NCBI GenBank assembly: GCA_963971225.1
Contig: OZ020270.1
Span: 67,152,932 to 67,216,931, forward strand
Length of the DNA stretch: 64,000 nucleotides
Direction: 5' to 3'
Source of the DNA: Melieria omissa
Taxonomy: Eukaryota > Arthropoda > Insecta > Diptera > Ulidiidae
Part shown: piece after piece, positions 55,629 through 64,000 of the stretch
Position numbering within the stretch: the first letter of the stretch is position 1
Layout of the letters: the number at the start of each line of letters is the position of its first letter
Translations under genes and position numbers: made by a program
Notes under the pieces: generated by a model
Databases searched by the model: none
What the model was told of the DNA's origin: nothing
The model's input: the letters and a program-made list of their open reading frames with translations, nothing else

Positions 55629-55820
55629 ATTGTTTGAATATATTATTTGAATATGTTATTAGTCTGTAAGAATTGTTTATTCATTGACTAAATAAATAAA
55701 TAAATAAAAAAAAAAAATTCGTAACCCTTAACCACGGTACATTCCGATTTTAAAAAATATGAAAAGCACATTTTAATTATTTCCCGATTGAAGTATTTTT
55801 GTCTAAGTTTGAAGTCAAAA

Positions 55821-56122
55821 CAGCCGCCGTGGCTCAGTTGGTTAGTGCGCGGTCCAACGAGTCGCATGCAGAGCGACGCAAGATCGAATACTGCATGTAG
55901 TAACACCTAAAAAAAATAACGGGAAACTCGGAAATGGCAAACCTCTGAGAGTAAAAATTGCCTATGAAAAAGCTCCCAACCTGCCGTTCGGAACCGGCAT
56001 AAAACTGTAGGTCCCTTCCACCCGCGTACAAAAATTCACACGCACAACACGGGTGGTTGCGGGAAGCTAGGCCTTAGTCTCGCGTAAGCGGACTGTCGTG
56101 CCAATCAATTAAAATTAATTAT
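55821..56122 (+). repeat. tRNA-derived SINE, 302 bp
   Basis: The tRNA-like head has an A-box (TGGCTCAGTTGG, 55830-55841) and a B-box-like GATCGAATAC (55882-55891). The body contains ATGGCAAACCTCTGAGAG, AAAAAGCTCCCAACCTGCCG and AAACTGTAGGTCCC, which I recognise from a SINE family abundant in flies. An 11-bp duplication TGAAGTCAAAA flanks it (55810-55820, 56123-56133). Confidence 0.88.
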
Positions 56123-56510
56123 TGAAGTCAAAAGGACCAATAAATCGTGTTTCTCCATACAAACTGTTAACCCATTGTTGACCCCGTTAGATTTTGATTT
56201 CCAAAAAAGTGAAAAACACGTGTCAATTTATTTCTCACTTAGAGTACTTTCACAAAGTTTGAAGTCATTGGCCCCATTAATTCATGTTTTTTTACAGTTT
56301 ATCTATACAAACTTTTAACCGGTCGTTGACCCCGTCCGATTTTAATATTCGGAAAAAATGAAAAACACGTATCAAGTTATTTTACATTTGAAGTGCTTTC
56401 ACCAAGTTTGAAGTCAAAAGGCTCAACAAAATTTGTTTCTCCATACATATTTTTAACCCGTCGTTGTTTCAGTTAGATTTCGATTTTGAAAATAATGAGA
56501 AACGCGTGTA

Positions 56511-57432
56511 CCTTGTGACCGAAAAGTTTCCGGAAATTTTAAATAAAACGCGAAATTCTTAATCTTCATCAATATTTATTTTATCTCCTTCAAAATATGC
56601 TCCATTAGAAGCGATACACATATGCCAACGTATGGCTTTGAGTTCCGGTATGGCTTTGAGTTCCCTCTGCGAATTCTGTTTTACGTCTTCTATGGATTCA
56701 AAACGCGTTCCTCTGAGTGGTAATTTGAGTTTGGGAAACAGGAAAAAGTCACACGGTGCAAGATCAGGTGAATACGGTGGCTGTTCGATGGTATTTATTG
56801 AATGTTTGGCCTTAAAATCGTTGATAATGTTGGCTCGGTGCGAGGGAGCATTATCGTCATGAAAAATCCATGAATTATCCTTCCACACTTGAGGCCGTTT
56901 ACGGCGGATATTTTCACGCAAACGTCTTAAAACAGTCAAATAATAGTCTTTACCGACTGTTTGTCCTTCAGGGACGAATTCATGATGCACCACACCACGA
57001 ATATCGAAGAAAACAATCAGCATTACCTTGATTTTCGAGCGTCTTTGGCGTGGTTTTTTCGGTTTCGGCTCGTCTTTTCCTCTCCATTCCGATGATTGTT
57101 GGCTTGTTTGCATGTCGTACTCGTAGACCCATGTCTCGTCACCAGTTATGATGTGTTCCATGAAAGTTGGATCGGAATTGGCACGATCAAGCACGTCCAA
57201 AGAGACCTGTTCACGGTACTCATTTTGAAGAAAATTCTCAACAAAATCGCAACGCACTACTGAGGTGAACTGGTTTCAACAGCTGCCGTAAACAAACTGT
57301 CTAACAGATCGCGCTCATTTTTGGCATAGTAATTAAGGACAGTGCTACCAACCTACAGAAACTTAAAATATCGAAAAATATACAGCGCGCGAATTTTAAA
57401 TGAGAATTTCCGGAAACTTTTCGGTCACAATG
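56511..57432 (-). mobile_element. Mariner element, copy 2 (922 bp)
   Basis: Same ends as copy 1, with TA at 56509-56510 and 57433-57434, reversed. Inserted in the Helitron-like tandem repeats. It has the same N-terminal coding deletion. Confidence 0.93.
56559..57257 (-). pseudogene. Mariner transposase, catalytic half (copy 2)
   Basis: 232 aa with the complete DD34D triad (I-I-T-G-D-E-T-W, H-D-D-N-A-P-S-H, P-D-L-A-P-C-D). It lacks the helix-turn-helix domain but not the frame. It differs from copy 1 by lacking the 12-bp duplication and by a few substitutions. It shares the E-L-K-A-I duplication, so that change predates the split. Confidence 0.9.
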
Positions 57433-57660
57433 TATCATTTATTTCTCTATTTAGTGCTTCAGTAGTGCTTTCGCCCTATTGAAAGTCAATAGACCTATTA
57501 AATTATGTTTTTCTATACAATCTTTTAACCCTTGGTTTCTCCGTAAGATTTCGATTTACAAAAAAACAAAAAACAAAATTAAAACACGCATCTAATTATT
57601 TTTGATTTCAAGTGTTTTACGAATATTGAAGTCAATATGCCTATCAGTTCATTTTTTTTT

Positions 57661-58140
57661 TCGTAGTTTTCCCATATTCTCAAAATTGTAATGAACCATG
57701 CGAAAATATAAACAAGTAATTTTACTTCGAACTCGCCACGTAAAAATATTTGTAAACATTTTAGATTGGGATCAACCACCAAATTTTTAAATCAAAGCAT
57801 TGGCCAGCAAAAAGCCATACACCACAAAGATTCGATTGATGGTGAGCTGACAGCAATCTGTGAAGCAAAACCAATCGGAAACACAAAAAAGCATACACAA
57901 AACGAACGACAACACCAAAAACATTAGCGAATCCCGAAACGACGATGACGAGCTTTGGCTTGTTGTTTGCTCTCCGCTTGCGCTTCGACGAACAAGATCG
58001 CAAACTGTTGAGTGCGAGCGAATTTCCCGGAACCTATGCCTCCGCTCATCTCTTCCCGCCCGCGTCAAGAAACACGCTTGACAAATTTGTGAAGATGCGT
58101 ATTCTTTATATTGTATATTCTTTGATAGTAGTCAAATGCA
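57661..58140 (-). mobile_element. Diverged P-like MITE remnant
   Basis: The right end (about 58093-58127) reads, in reverse, CAAAGAATATACAATATAAA followed by a GCGCATCTG-like block (ACGCATCTT). Inner parts GCTCTCCGCTTGCG and TTCCCGCCCGCGTC match the MITEs at 18128 and 31000. The left terminus is lost. Short ORFs on both strands are not convincing genes. Confidence 0.55.
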
Positions 58141-58560
58141 TGTTCTTTACATCCCTACAAGGAGACTACCGGTCATATGACTAGTTATATTACCGGTATA
58201 CGTAACCAACATATCGGTTATAATTCTAGTCAGATTTGTTCTAGCCGTGTGACTTTGTGTACGTGTGACTTGATTTCGCGTATGTGTGATTTGATATCAC
58301 CTTGCATATCACGCATGCACTCCGAAATCTTGGCAAACGTACAGCTGTCTCGCTTACTCACATGCGAGACTCCATGTTCCATTCAGTTACGTCTAACCGA
58401 CAAACCGGTCAGACCTATCTGGTAGACATAACGTACGTTTCGGTATGTCTACCGTATAAATCAGTTACGTGTAACCGACAAACCGGTCAGACCTATCTGG
58501 TAGACATAACGTACGATTCGGTATGTCTACCAGATAGGTCTAACCGGTTTGTCGGTTAGA
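58141..58560. repeat. CCGGT-rich direct and inverted repeats
   Basis: A block starting TAACCGACAAACCGGTCAGA occurs at about 58398 and 58477 (period 79 bp) and once inverted at about 58518-58560. It resembles a small foldback element. 58141-58380 holds CATATGACTAG and TACCGGTATACG palindromes and no gene. Confidence 0.65.
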
Positions 58561-59399
58561 TACTCTTAACCCTATCTCCTAACCTTTATATCCTTCCTGA
58601 ACCAACGCAATGCCTCGCATTAATAGGGGTCATCCCCTGCGCGTTTGTTTGAGTTAAACAAAAAAAAATATACCTGATAGTCATTACGTAAATATACATT
58701 AAAACTATTTGGACGATTAGTTTAAAAAAATGTATTTGGTTATCATAAAGAAGAAATACAAAGAGGAAAAGCGAGAAAGTCACACAAAAAAAACACAAAA
58801 TTTCTTCCTTTGGTTTTAGCCTCCAGCGTTCTTCTGTTAAATTAGCCATATCCATGCTTCGGAAAAGATCTATATAGAACAATCATGAAATAATAATTAA
58901 ATTTAATGCTATTTTTTAGTCAAGTAAAGATTTTATTACCTTCAAAACGTTCCACAAAAATAAATTTGTCAGCGGACGCTTGCCTGACGTACCAGTTGAA
59001 GTCTTCGCGTGAACTACGACATTTTGTGCATAAAATCAGGTGACGCACCACGTTTATATCGCCATCTCACTCTTTCATACAGAGAATATGGAAGGTAAGT
59101 ATTAATGCAAATATATTCTTTCATTCCCACTTACTGGAAAAAATCCCAAAATGTGAAATGCAGATTTGTATGTGTTAGTGAGATTTGGGAAATTTGTATG
59201 CATGTGTTAGTTTTTAGACAAATTTTGAACTTTTTTCTGGAGTTTCGGTTAGGCATTCCTTGTAAGGATCTATACTATGTATTATATAAAAACAAGTGTG
59301 GCGTTTTTTGAGCCACAATCAGGCAAAAACCACTGAACCAATTTAGATGAAATAAGCACCAAACATTTTTTGATCTGTGGGAATGGTACATAGGCTTTA
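58561..59399. other. Unassigned sequence
   Basis: No recognisable gene, TIR or tandem repeat. The 68-aa and 98-aa ORFs here have low-complexity hydrophobic content and no supporting features. Confidence 0.4.
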
Positions 59400-60200
59400 T
59401 GAGATCGACCACGCCCCCTTATTACGCCCACTATGGTAACAAAACTCATCTATGGTATGCTTTTGTAGGGCAATATAGGTATCAGACGATTCAGCGTTAC
59501 ATTGCGGCAAACATGGGCTAAAATATAATCGGCCACGCCCACTTTCCGCGCCCACTAAACTAACAAAACGAAGCTACGCTACATGTCGGTGAATCAGTAA
59601 TAATATCAAGTGATTCCGTGTTTCATTCATGTTAACATAGGGTATTTAAGATTGACCACGCCCACCTGATATACCTTTAAGCTACGCCCGATAATAACAA
59701 ATCAGCCATGGTATATTTGTCATAGCAATATGGGTATCAAAGGATTCAGCGTGTCATTGCCGCAAAGATAGGCTATAATATAATCGGCCATGCCCACTTT
59801 CCGTGCTTACTAAACTAACAAAACGAAGCTACGGTACATGTCGGTGAATCAGTATTAATATCAAATGATTCCGTGTTTCATTCATGTTAACATAGGATAT
59901 TTAAGATTGACCACGCCCACCTGATATGCCTTTTAGCCACGCCCTATAATAACAAATCAGCCATAGTATATTTGTCATAGCAATATGGGTATAAAAGGAT
60001 TCAGCGTGTCATTTCGGCAAACATAGGCTATAATATAATCGGCCACACCCACTTTCCGTGCCCACTAATCTAACAAAACCAAGCTACGGTACATGTCTGA
60101 AAATTAATGTTGATATAAAATGATTCTTTGTTTCATAGCGGTACACATAGGCTATATAAGGTTGACCACGCCCACCTTTTACGCCTTCCTGCAATTCCCA
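59400..60200 (+). repeat. ~253-bp tandem repeats with CCACGCCCAC cores
   Basis: ATTGACCACGCCCACC recurs near 59408, 59653, 59909 and 60163, and CGGCCACGCCCACTTTCC midway at 59534, 59784 and 60041. Each period also holds AACAAAACGAAGCTACGGTA. About three units, different from the 265-bp family. Confidence 0.85.
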
Positions 60201-60309
60201 TGACGACAGAAATTAACTGTGGTATATTTGTGCAAAACAATATGGATATAAAAAAAATTTGCGAGTCATTGCAGCAAATATCTATATGTTGTATATAAAA
60301 ATTAATATA

Positions 60310-60951
60310 CATATCGCACACGCACAACAAAAGTGACACAAGTCAAAATGTTTGATTTTTCAGGAAACGCAAAAAACTGTTTTTGAGCTAAATAAACATT
60401 TTTTTGAAATAACGTATAGACCGTTCAGTAGAAAATCCTTACAGATTATGCATTATGATAAGTTGCAAGAATTTTTTTTAATTTTATTATAGAAAATCCA
60501 AAATTTTGAGTTGTGACTCTTTTGATGATATTTTAAATCAATTATTACCGAATTATTTCAAGTTATGCGACTTTTTTTGAATTTAATAATTATAAATGAC
60601 AGTTAAAAAGTTGAAAGACAAATTTTGAAAATTCATAATTAATTTTAATAATTAAAAATATATACACAAATTTTCAGAATTTTGCTTAAAATTAACTTTA
60701 ACAAAAATGTATTTCGTCAAAAGTGTCACAATTTGAGTTAGGACTCTTTTGCATTGAGCTGCAGTGATCAAATAGCATCAAACTTTTGACATAAAGAGAG
60801 ACCTAACTGTATTTTTGCAACAGTTAACAACAACAAAATATACTGAGCTTTTGCTGATTGGTAGATTTATGCATTGTGCACAGTATTAAAACATAAACCC
60901 GAAAATTAAAAATTTTGAGTTGTGTCACTTTTGTAGTGCGTGTGCGATATG
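60310..60951. mobile_element. 642-bp MITE with ~38-bp inverted ends
   Basis: Ends CATATCGCACACGCACAACA and the complement of CATATCGCACACGCACTACA continue inward as AAAAGTGACACAA. The inner sequence holds TTTTGAGTTGTGACTCTTTT-type repeats. No ORF and no clear target duplication. Confidence 0.75.
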
Positions 60952-61050
60952 TTTGTTTGTTGGTCCCACGACACTAAAATTCACAAACTAGACAGCCGAT
61001 TCGCTGAATTTTTCATGGAATGTGCGTCTTGACTAAGTCTCAATAAACCA
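60952..61050. other. Short spacer
   Basis: About 100 bp between a MITE and tandem repeats; nothing recognised. Confidence 0.4.
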
Positions 61051-61860
61051 CATAGTGCGAATACGACCCGACAAGTAGGCGACACCTCCCATACAATTTA
61101 AATTTTCAATATGGAATATTTTCGTAATGAGAAGTCGGACAGCATTAAAATTTGGTGCGGGGCCACCGTTTAGATGTTCCGTTGCACTGGTAAAGTTTAA
61201 TGGGCTTTGGACAAGGGGCGTGGCACTTTTTAAATGCCGGTGTAGCTTTGGAACTATAGCTTTGACATCAATAACAAACGTACGATTTAGTTGTGTTTTT
61301 CGATAGGGAAATGGGTGGGTTTTTGACAAGGAGGCGTGGCACCGCCTATACAACTTAAATTTTCAATATGGAATCTCTTCGGAATGAGGTATCGGGCAGC
61401 ATTAAAATTTGGTGCGGGGCCATCGTTTAGATGTGCCGTTTCACTGGTAAAACTTTTTAAGCAACTCAAATGTTTCGAATAACTGTGGAACTACAAATCA
61501 TACATAAAAAATTTACGATTTAGATGTGCCCTTCGACATGGGGAGTGGGGTGGGTATTGGATGAGGGCCATGGCACCGCCCATAGAACCCAAATTTTGAA
61601 TGTGGAATAGCTTCGGAACAATAAGTTGGAGAGCTTTGAAGTTTTTTATACCATCGTCCCATAGATGTGTCATTCTACTGGCAAAATTGTATGGGCTTTG
61701 AAAGGGCGCGGCATATTTTTTGTTACTGATATTTTCCGCGTAACTTTGGAACTGATAGTCGCATATCAATGAAACCGGGTCACACCCTTCGACTGTAGGA
61801 ATGGATTGGGCATTACATAAAAGAGGCGTGGTATCGCCCATAGAGTGTAGTATGAAGAAA
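61051..61860 (-). repeat. ~260-bp GGCGTGGC tandem repeats (reverse of 16498-17235)
   Basis: GGGCGTGGCAC and CATACAATTTAAATTTTCAA blocks recur with periods of about 230-265 bp (61081, 61341, 61571). The same family as inside the CMC element, opposite strand. ORFs that cross it are repeat translations. Confidence 0.82.
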
Positions 61861-61925
61861 CTTGATTTATTGGGCTGATTGACTTCAAGCTTGCGTGCAA
61901 AGCCGCAGGGCCCTACTACAAATAA
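61861..61925 (+). mobile_element. Helitron-like 3' end fragment
   Basis: TTGACTTCAAGCTTGCGTGC and AAAGCCGCAGGGCCC match the end of the Helitron-like copies (23140-23167) with changes; the CTAG terminus has become CTAC. It abuts the tandem repeats on the left. Confidence 0.5.
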
Positions 61926-62216
61926 ACTGACTACAAGCCAAGTCGATTCAATTCCATTCAATTCACTTCAATTCATTTCAATTCAATTCAATTCAAATCA
62001 AGTCAAGTCAAGTCAAGTCAAGTCAAGTCAAGTCAAGTCAAGTCAAGTCAAGTCAAGTCAAGTCAAGTCAAGTCAAGTCAAGTCAAGTCAAGTCAAGTCA
62101 AGTCAAGTCAAGTCAAGTCAAGTCAATTCAATTCAATTCAATTCAATTCAATTCAATTCAATTCAATTAATTTTAATTTAATTCAATTCAATTCAATTCA
62201 ATTCAATTCAATTCAA
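61926..62216. repeat. Pentanucleotide satellite, TCAAG and TCAAT blocks
   Basis: Imperfect TCAAT-type repeats are followed by an almost pure TCAAG run (about 61998-62124) and a TCAAT run (about 62125-62215) broken once near 62168. The adjacent blocks share frame and differ in one position of the unit. Confidence 0.95.
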
Positions 62217-63899
62217 CTCAAATCAAATCAAATCAAATCAAATCAAATCAAATCAACTCAAATCAACTCAACTCAACTCAAATCAAATCAAATCAAATCA
62301 AATCAAATCAAATCAAATCAAATCAAATCAAATCAAATCAAATCAACTCAAATCAAATCAAATCAAATCAAATCAAATTAAATCAAATCAAATCAAATCA
62401 AATCAAATCAAATCAAATCAAATCAAATCAAATCAAATCAAATCAAATCAAATCAAATCAAATCAAATCAAATCAAATCAAATCAAATCAAATCAAATCA
62501 AATCAAATCAAATCAAATCAAATCAAATCAAATCAAATCAAATCAAATCAAATCAAATCAAATCAAATCAAATCAAATCAAATCAAATCAAATCAAATCA
62601 AATCAAATCAAATCAAATCAAATCAAATCAAATCAAATCAAATCAAATCAAATCAAATCAAATCAAATCAAATCAAATCAAATCAAATCAAATCAAATCA
62701 AATCAAATCAAATCAAATCAAATCAAATCAAATCAAATCAAATCAAATCAAATCAAATCAAATCAAATCAAATCAAATCAAATCAAATCAAATCAAATCA
62801 AATCAAATCAAATCAAATCAAATCAAATCAAATCAAATCAAATCAAATCAAATCAAATCAAATCAAATCAAATCAAATCAAATCAAATCAAATCAAATCA
62901 AATCAAATCAAATCAAATCAAATCAAATCAAATCAAATCAAATCAAATCAAATCAAATCAAATCAAATCAAATCAAATCAAATCAAATCAAATCAAATCA
63001 AATCAAATCAAATCAAATCAAATCAAATCAAATCAAATCAAATCAAATCAAATCAAATCAAATCAAATCAAATCAAATCAAATCAAATCAAATCAAATCA
63101 AATCAAATCAAATCAAATCAAATCAAATCAAATCAAATCAAATCAAATCAAATCAAATCAAATCAAATCAAATCAAATCAAATCAAATCAAATCAAATCA
63201 AATCAAATCAAATCAAATCAAATCAAATCAAATCAAATCAAATCAAATCAAATCAAATCAAATCAAATCAAATCAAATCAAATCAAATCAAATCAAATCA
63301 AATCAAATCAAATCAAATCAAATCAAATCAAATCAAATCAAATCAAATCAAATCAAATCAAATCAAATCAAATCAAATCAAATCAAATCAAATCAAATCA
63401 AATCAAATCAAATCAAATCAAATCAAATCAAATCAAATCAAATCAAATCAAATCAAATCAAATCAAATCAAATCAAATCAAATCAAATCAAATCAAATCA
63501 AATCAAATCAAATCAAATCAAATCAAATCAAATCAAATCAAATCAAATCAAATCAAATCAAATCAAATCAAATCAAATCAAATCAAATCAAATCAAATCA
63601 AATCAAATCAAATCAAATCAAATCAAATCAAATCAAATCAAATCAAATCAAATCAAATCAAATCAAATCAAATCAAATCAAATCAAATCAAATCAAATCA
63701 AATCAAATCAAATCAAATCAAATCAAATCAAATCAAATCAAATCAAATCAAATCAAATCAAATCAAATCAAATCAAATCAAATCAAATCAAATCAAATCA
63801 AATCAAATCAAATCAAATCAAATCAAATCAAATCAAATCAAATCAAATCAAATCAAATCAAATCAAATCAAATCAAATCAAATCAAATCAAAATCAAAT
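62217..63899. repeat. Pentanucleotide satellite, TCAAA block (~1.7 kb)
   Basis: More than 300 copies of TCAAA with a few TCAAC variants near the left edge (62217-62350) and otherwise almost perfect to 63890. The right edge (63891-64000) decays back into TCAAT-like repeats. Confidence 0.97.
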
Positions 63900-64000
63900 T
63901 AATTCGATTCAATTCAAGTAAATTCAAATTAATTCAATTCAATTCAATACAATACAATTCAATTGGTTTCTATTTAATACACTGAATTTAGTTTAGTTTA

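Larger units (their letters stand above)
28065..55710 (+). mobile_element. LINE-B: PHD-ORF1 non-LTR retrotransposon (Jockey/CR1-like)
   Basis: A plus-strand LINE inserted in the Helitron-like element with duplication AAAAAAATT (28056-28064 and 55711-55719) and a (TAAA)n/A tail ending at 55710. ORF1 has a PHD-type finger; ORF2 has endonuclease and RT but no RNase H of its own. It carries a P-like MITE (28937), a gypsy (29726-51595), a tandem duplication (52648-52977) and a replaced segment (53742-54635). The 5' end seems nearly full-length, since ORF1 starts 40 bp in. Confidence 0.82.
27622..57660 (-). mobile_element. Helitron-like element, copy 2 (outermost layer of the nest)
   Basis: In reverse orientation to copy 1, it begins CTAGCTGGGCCCCGCGGCTT at the Helitron 3' end. 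It continues with the same tandem units to 28064, is interrupted by the LINE at 28065-55710, and resumes at 55720 with TTCGTAACCCTTAACCACGG, exactly the sequence that follows in copy 1 (read in reverse near 22480-22515). GAAGTCAAAAGG-type units then recur every 134-150 bp to about 57660. The far (5') end is not defined. Insertions: MITE 27724-27969, the LINE, a SINE at 55821 and a mariner at 56511. Confidence 0.6.

Noticed and set aside
61879..62181. A 100-aa S-Q-V-K repeat protein
   Set aside because: Pure translation of the TCAAG/TCAAT satellite.

Overview
The window is insect genomic DNA, most likely from a higher fly. The AT-rich background, a tRNA-headed SINE with the body common in flies, DD34D mariner, PHD-type LINE ORF1, a gypsy element primed by tRNA-Lys and Helitron-like tandem repeats all fit a fly, possibly a tephritid. 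The species cannot be fixed from the sequence. I recognise no intact host gene. Almost everything that can be explained is transposable elements (TEs) inserted into one another, plus satellites. Target-site duplications (TSDs) can be read directly for most insertions, so their order can be worked out.

Region 1-20.4 kb. A 5.03 kb hAT transposon (1678-6705) splits the 3' end of a conserved orphan gene (1453-1677 plus 6706-6788). Next is an I-type LINE on the minus strand (6832-20382), 5'-truncated inside ORF1 and flanked by a 13-bp TSD. Its ORF2 is split by a 9.05 kb CACTA/EnSpm-like (CMC) DNA transposon (10126-19175). Removing that element and one TG copy restores a 1,233-codon ORF2. The CMC element carries a 750-aa transposase, a spliced second gene, arrays of subterminal motifs, a truncated LOA-like LINE (10608-12086) and a P-like MITE (18128-18944).

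Region 20.4-27.6 kb. This stretch holds smaller non-autonomous elements: a TCTCAAA-rich element, a Helitron-like element, a Transib with RSS-like ends and a piece of RAG1-like transposase, a mariner and a TTAA-flanked MITE.

Region 27.6-57.7 kb. This is a five-level nest. A Helitron-like element contains a PHD-ORF1 LINE (28065-55710). That LINE contains a gypsy retrotransposon on the minus strand (29726-51595). The gypsy contains a THAP-domain P-like transposon (37224-47099), which contains a second hAT copy (41857-46881) almost identical to the first. Several MITEs, a SINE and a second mariner add further insertions.

Region 57.7-64 kb. Here lie TE fragments, two kinds of ~250-265 bp tandem repeats with GGCGTGGC cores, a 642-bp MITE and a ~1.9 kb pentanucleotide satellite (TCAAG, TCAAT, then TCAAA).

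The genes do not form a host pathway; they are transposition machineries. Most are broken by frameshifts or stops. The exceptions with long open frames are the CMC transposase, LINE-I ORF2 (apart from its insertion) and gypsy PR-RT-RNase H. MITE/parent relations visible here (P-like THAP element with its 7-bp-TSD MITEs; hAT twins sharing the same frameshifts) indicate trans-mobilisation.
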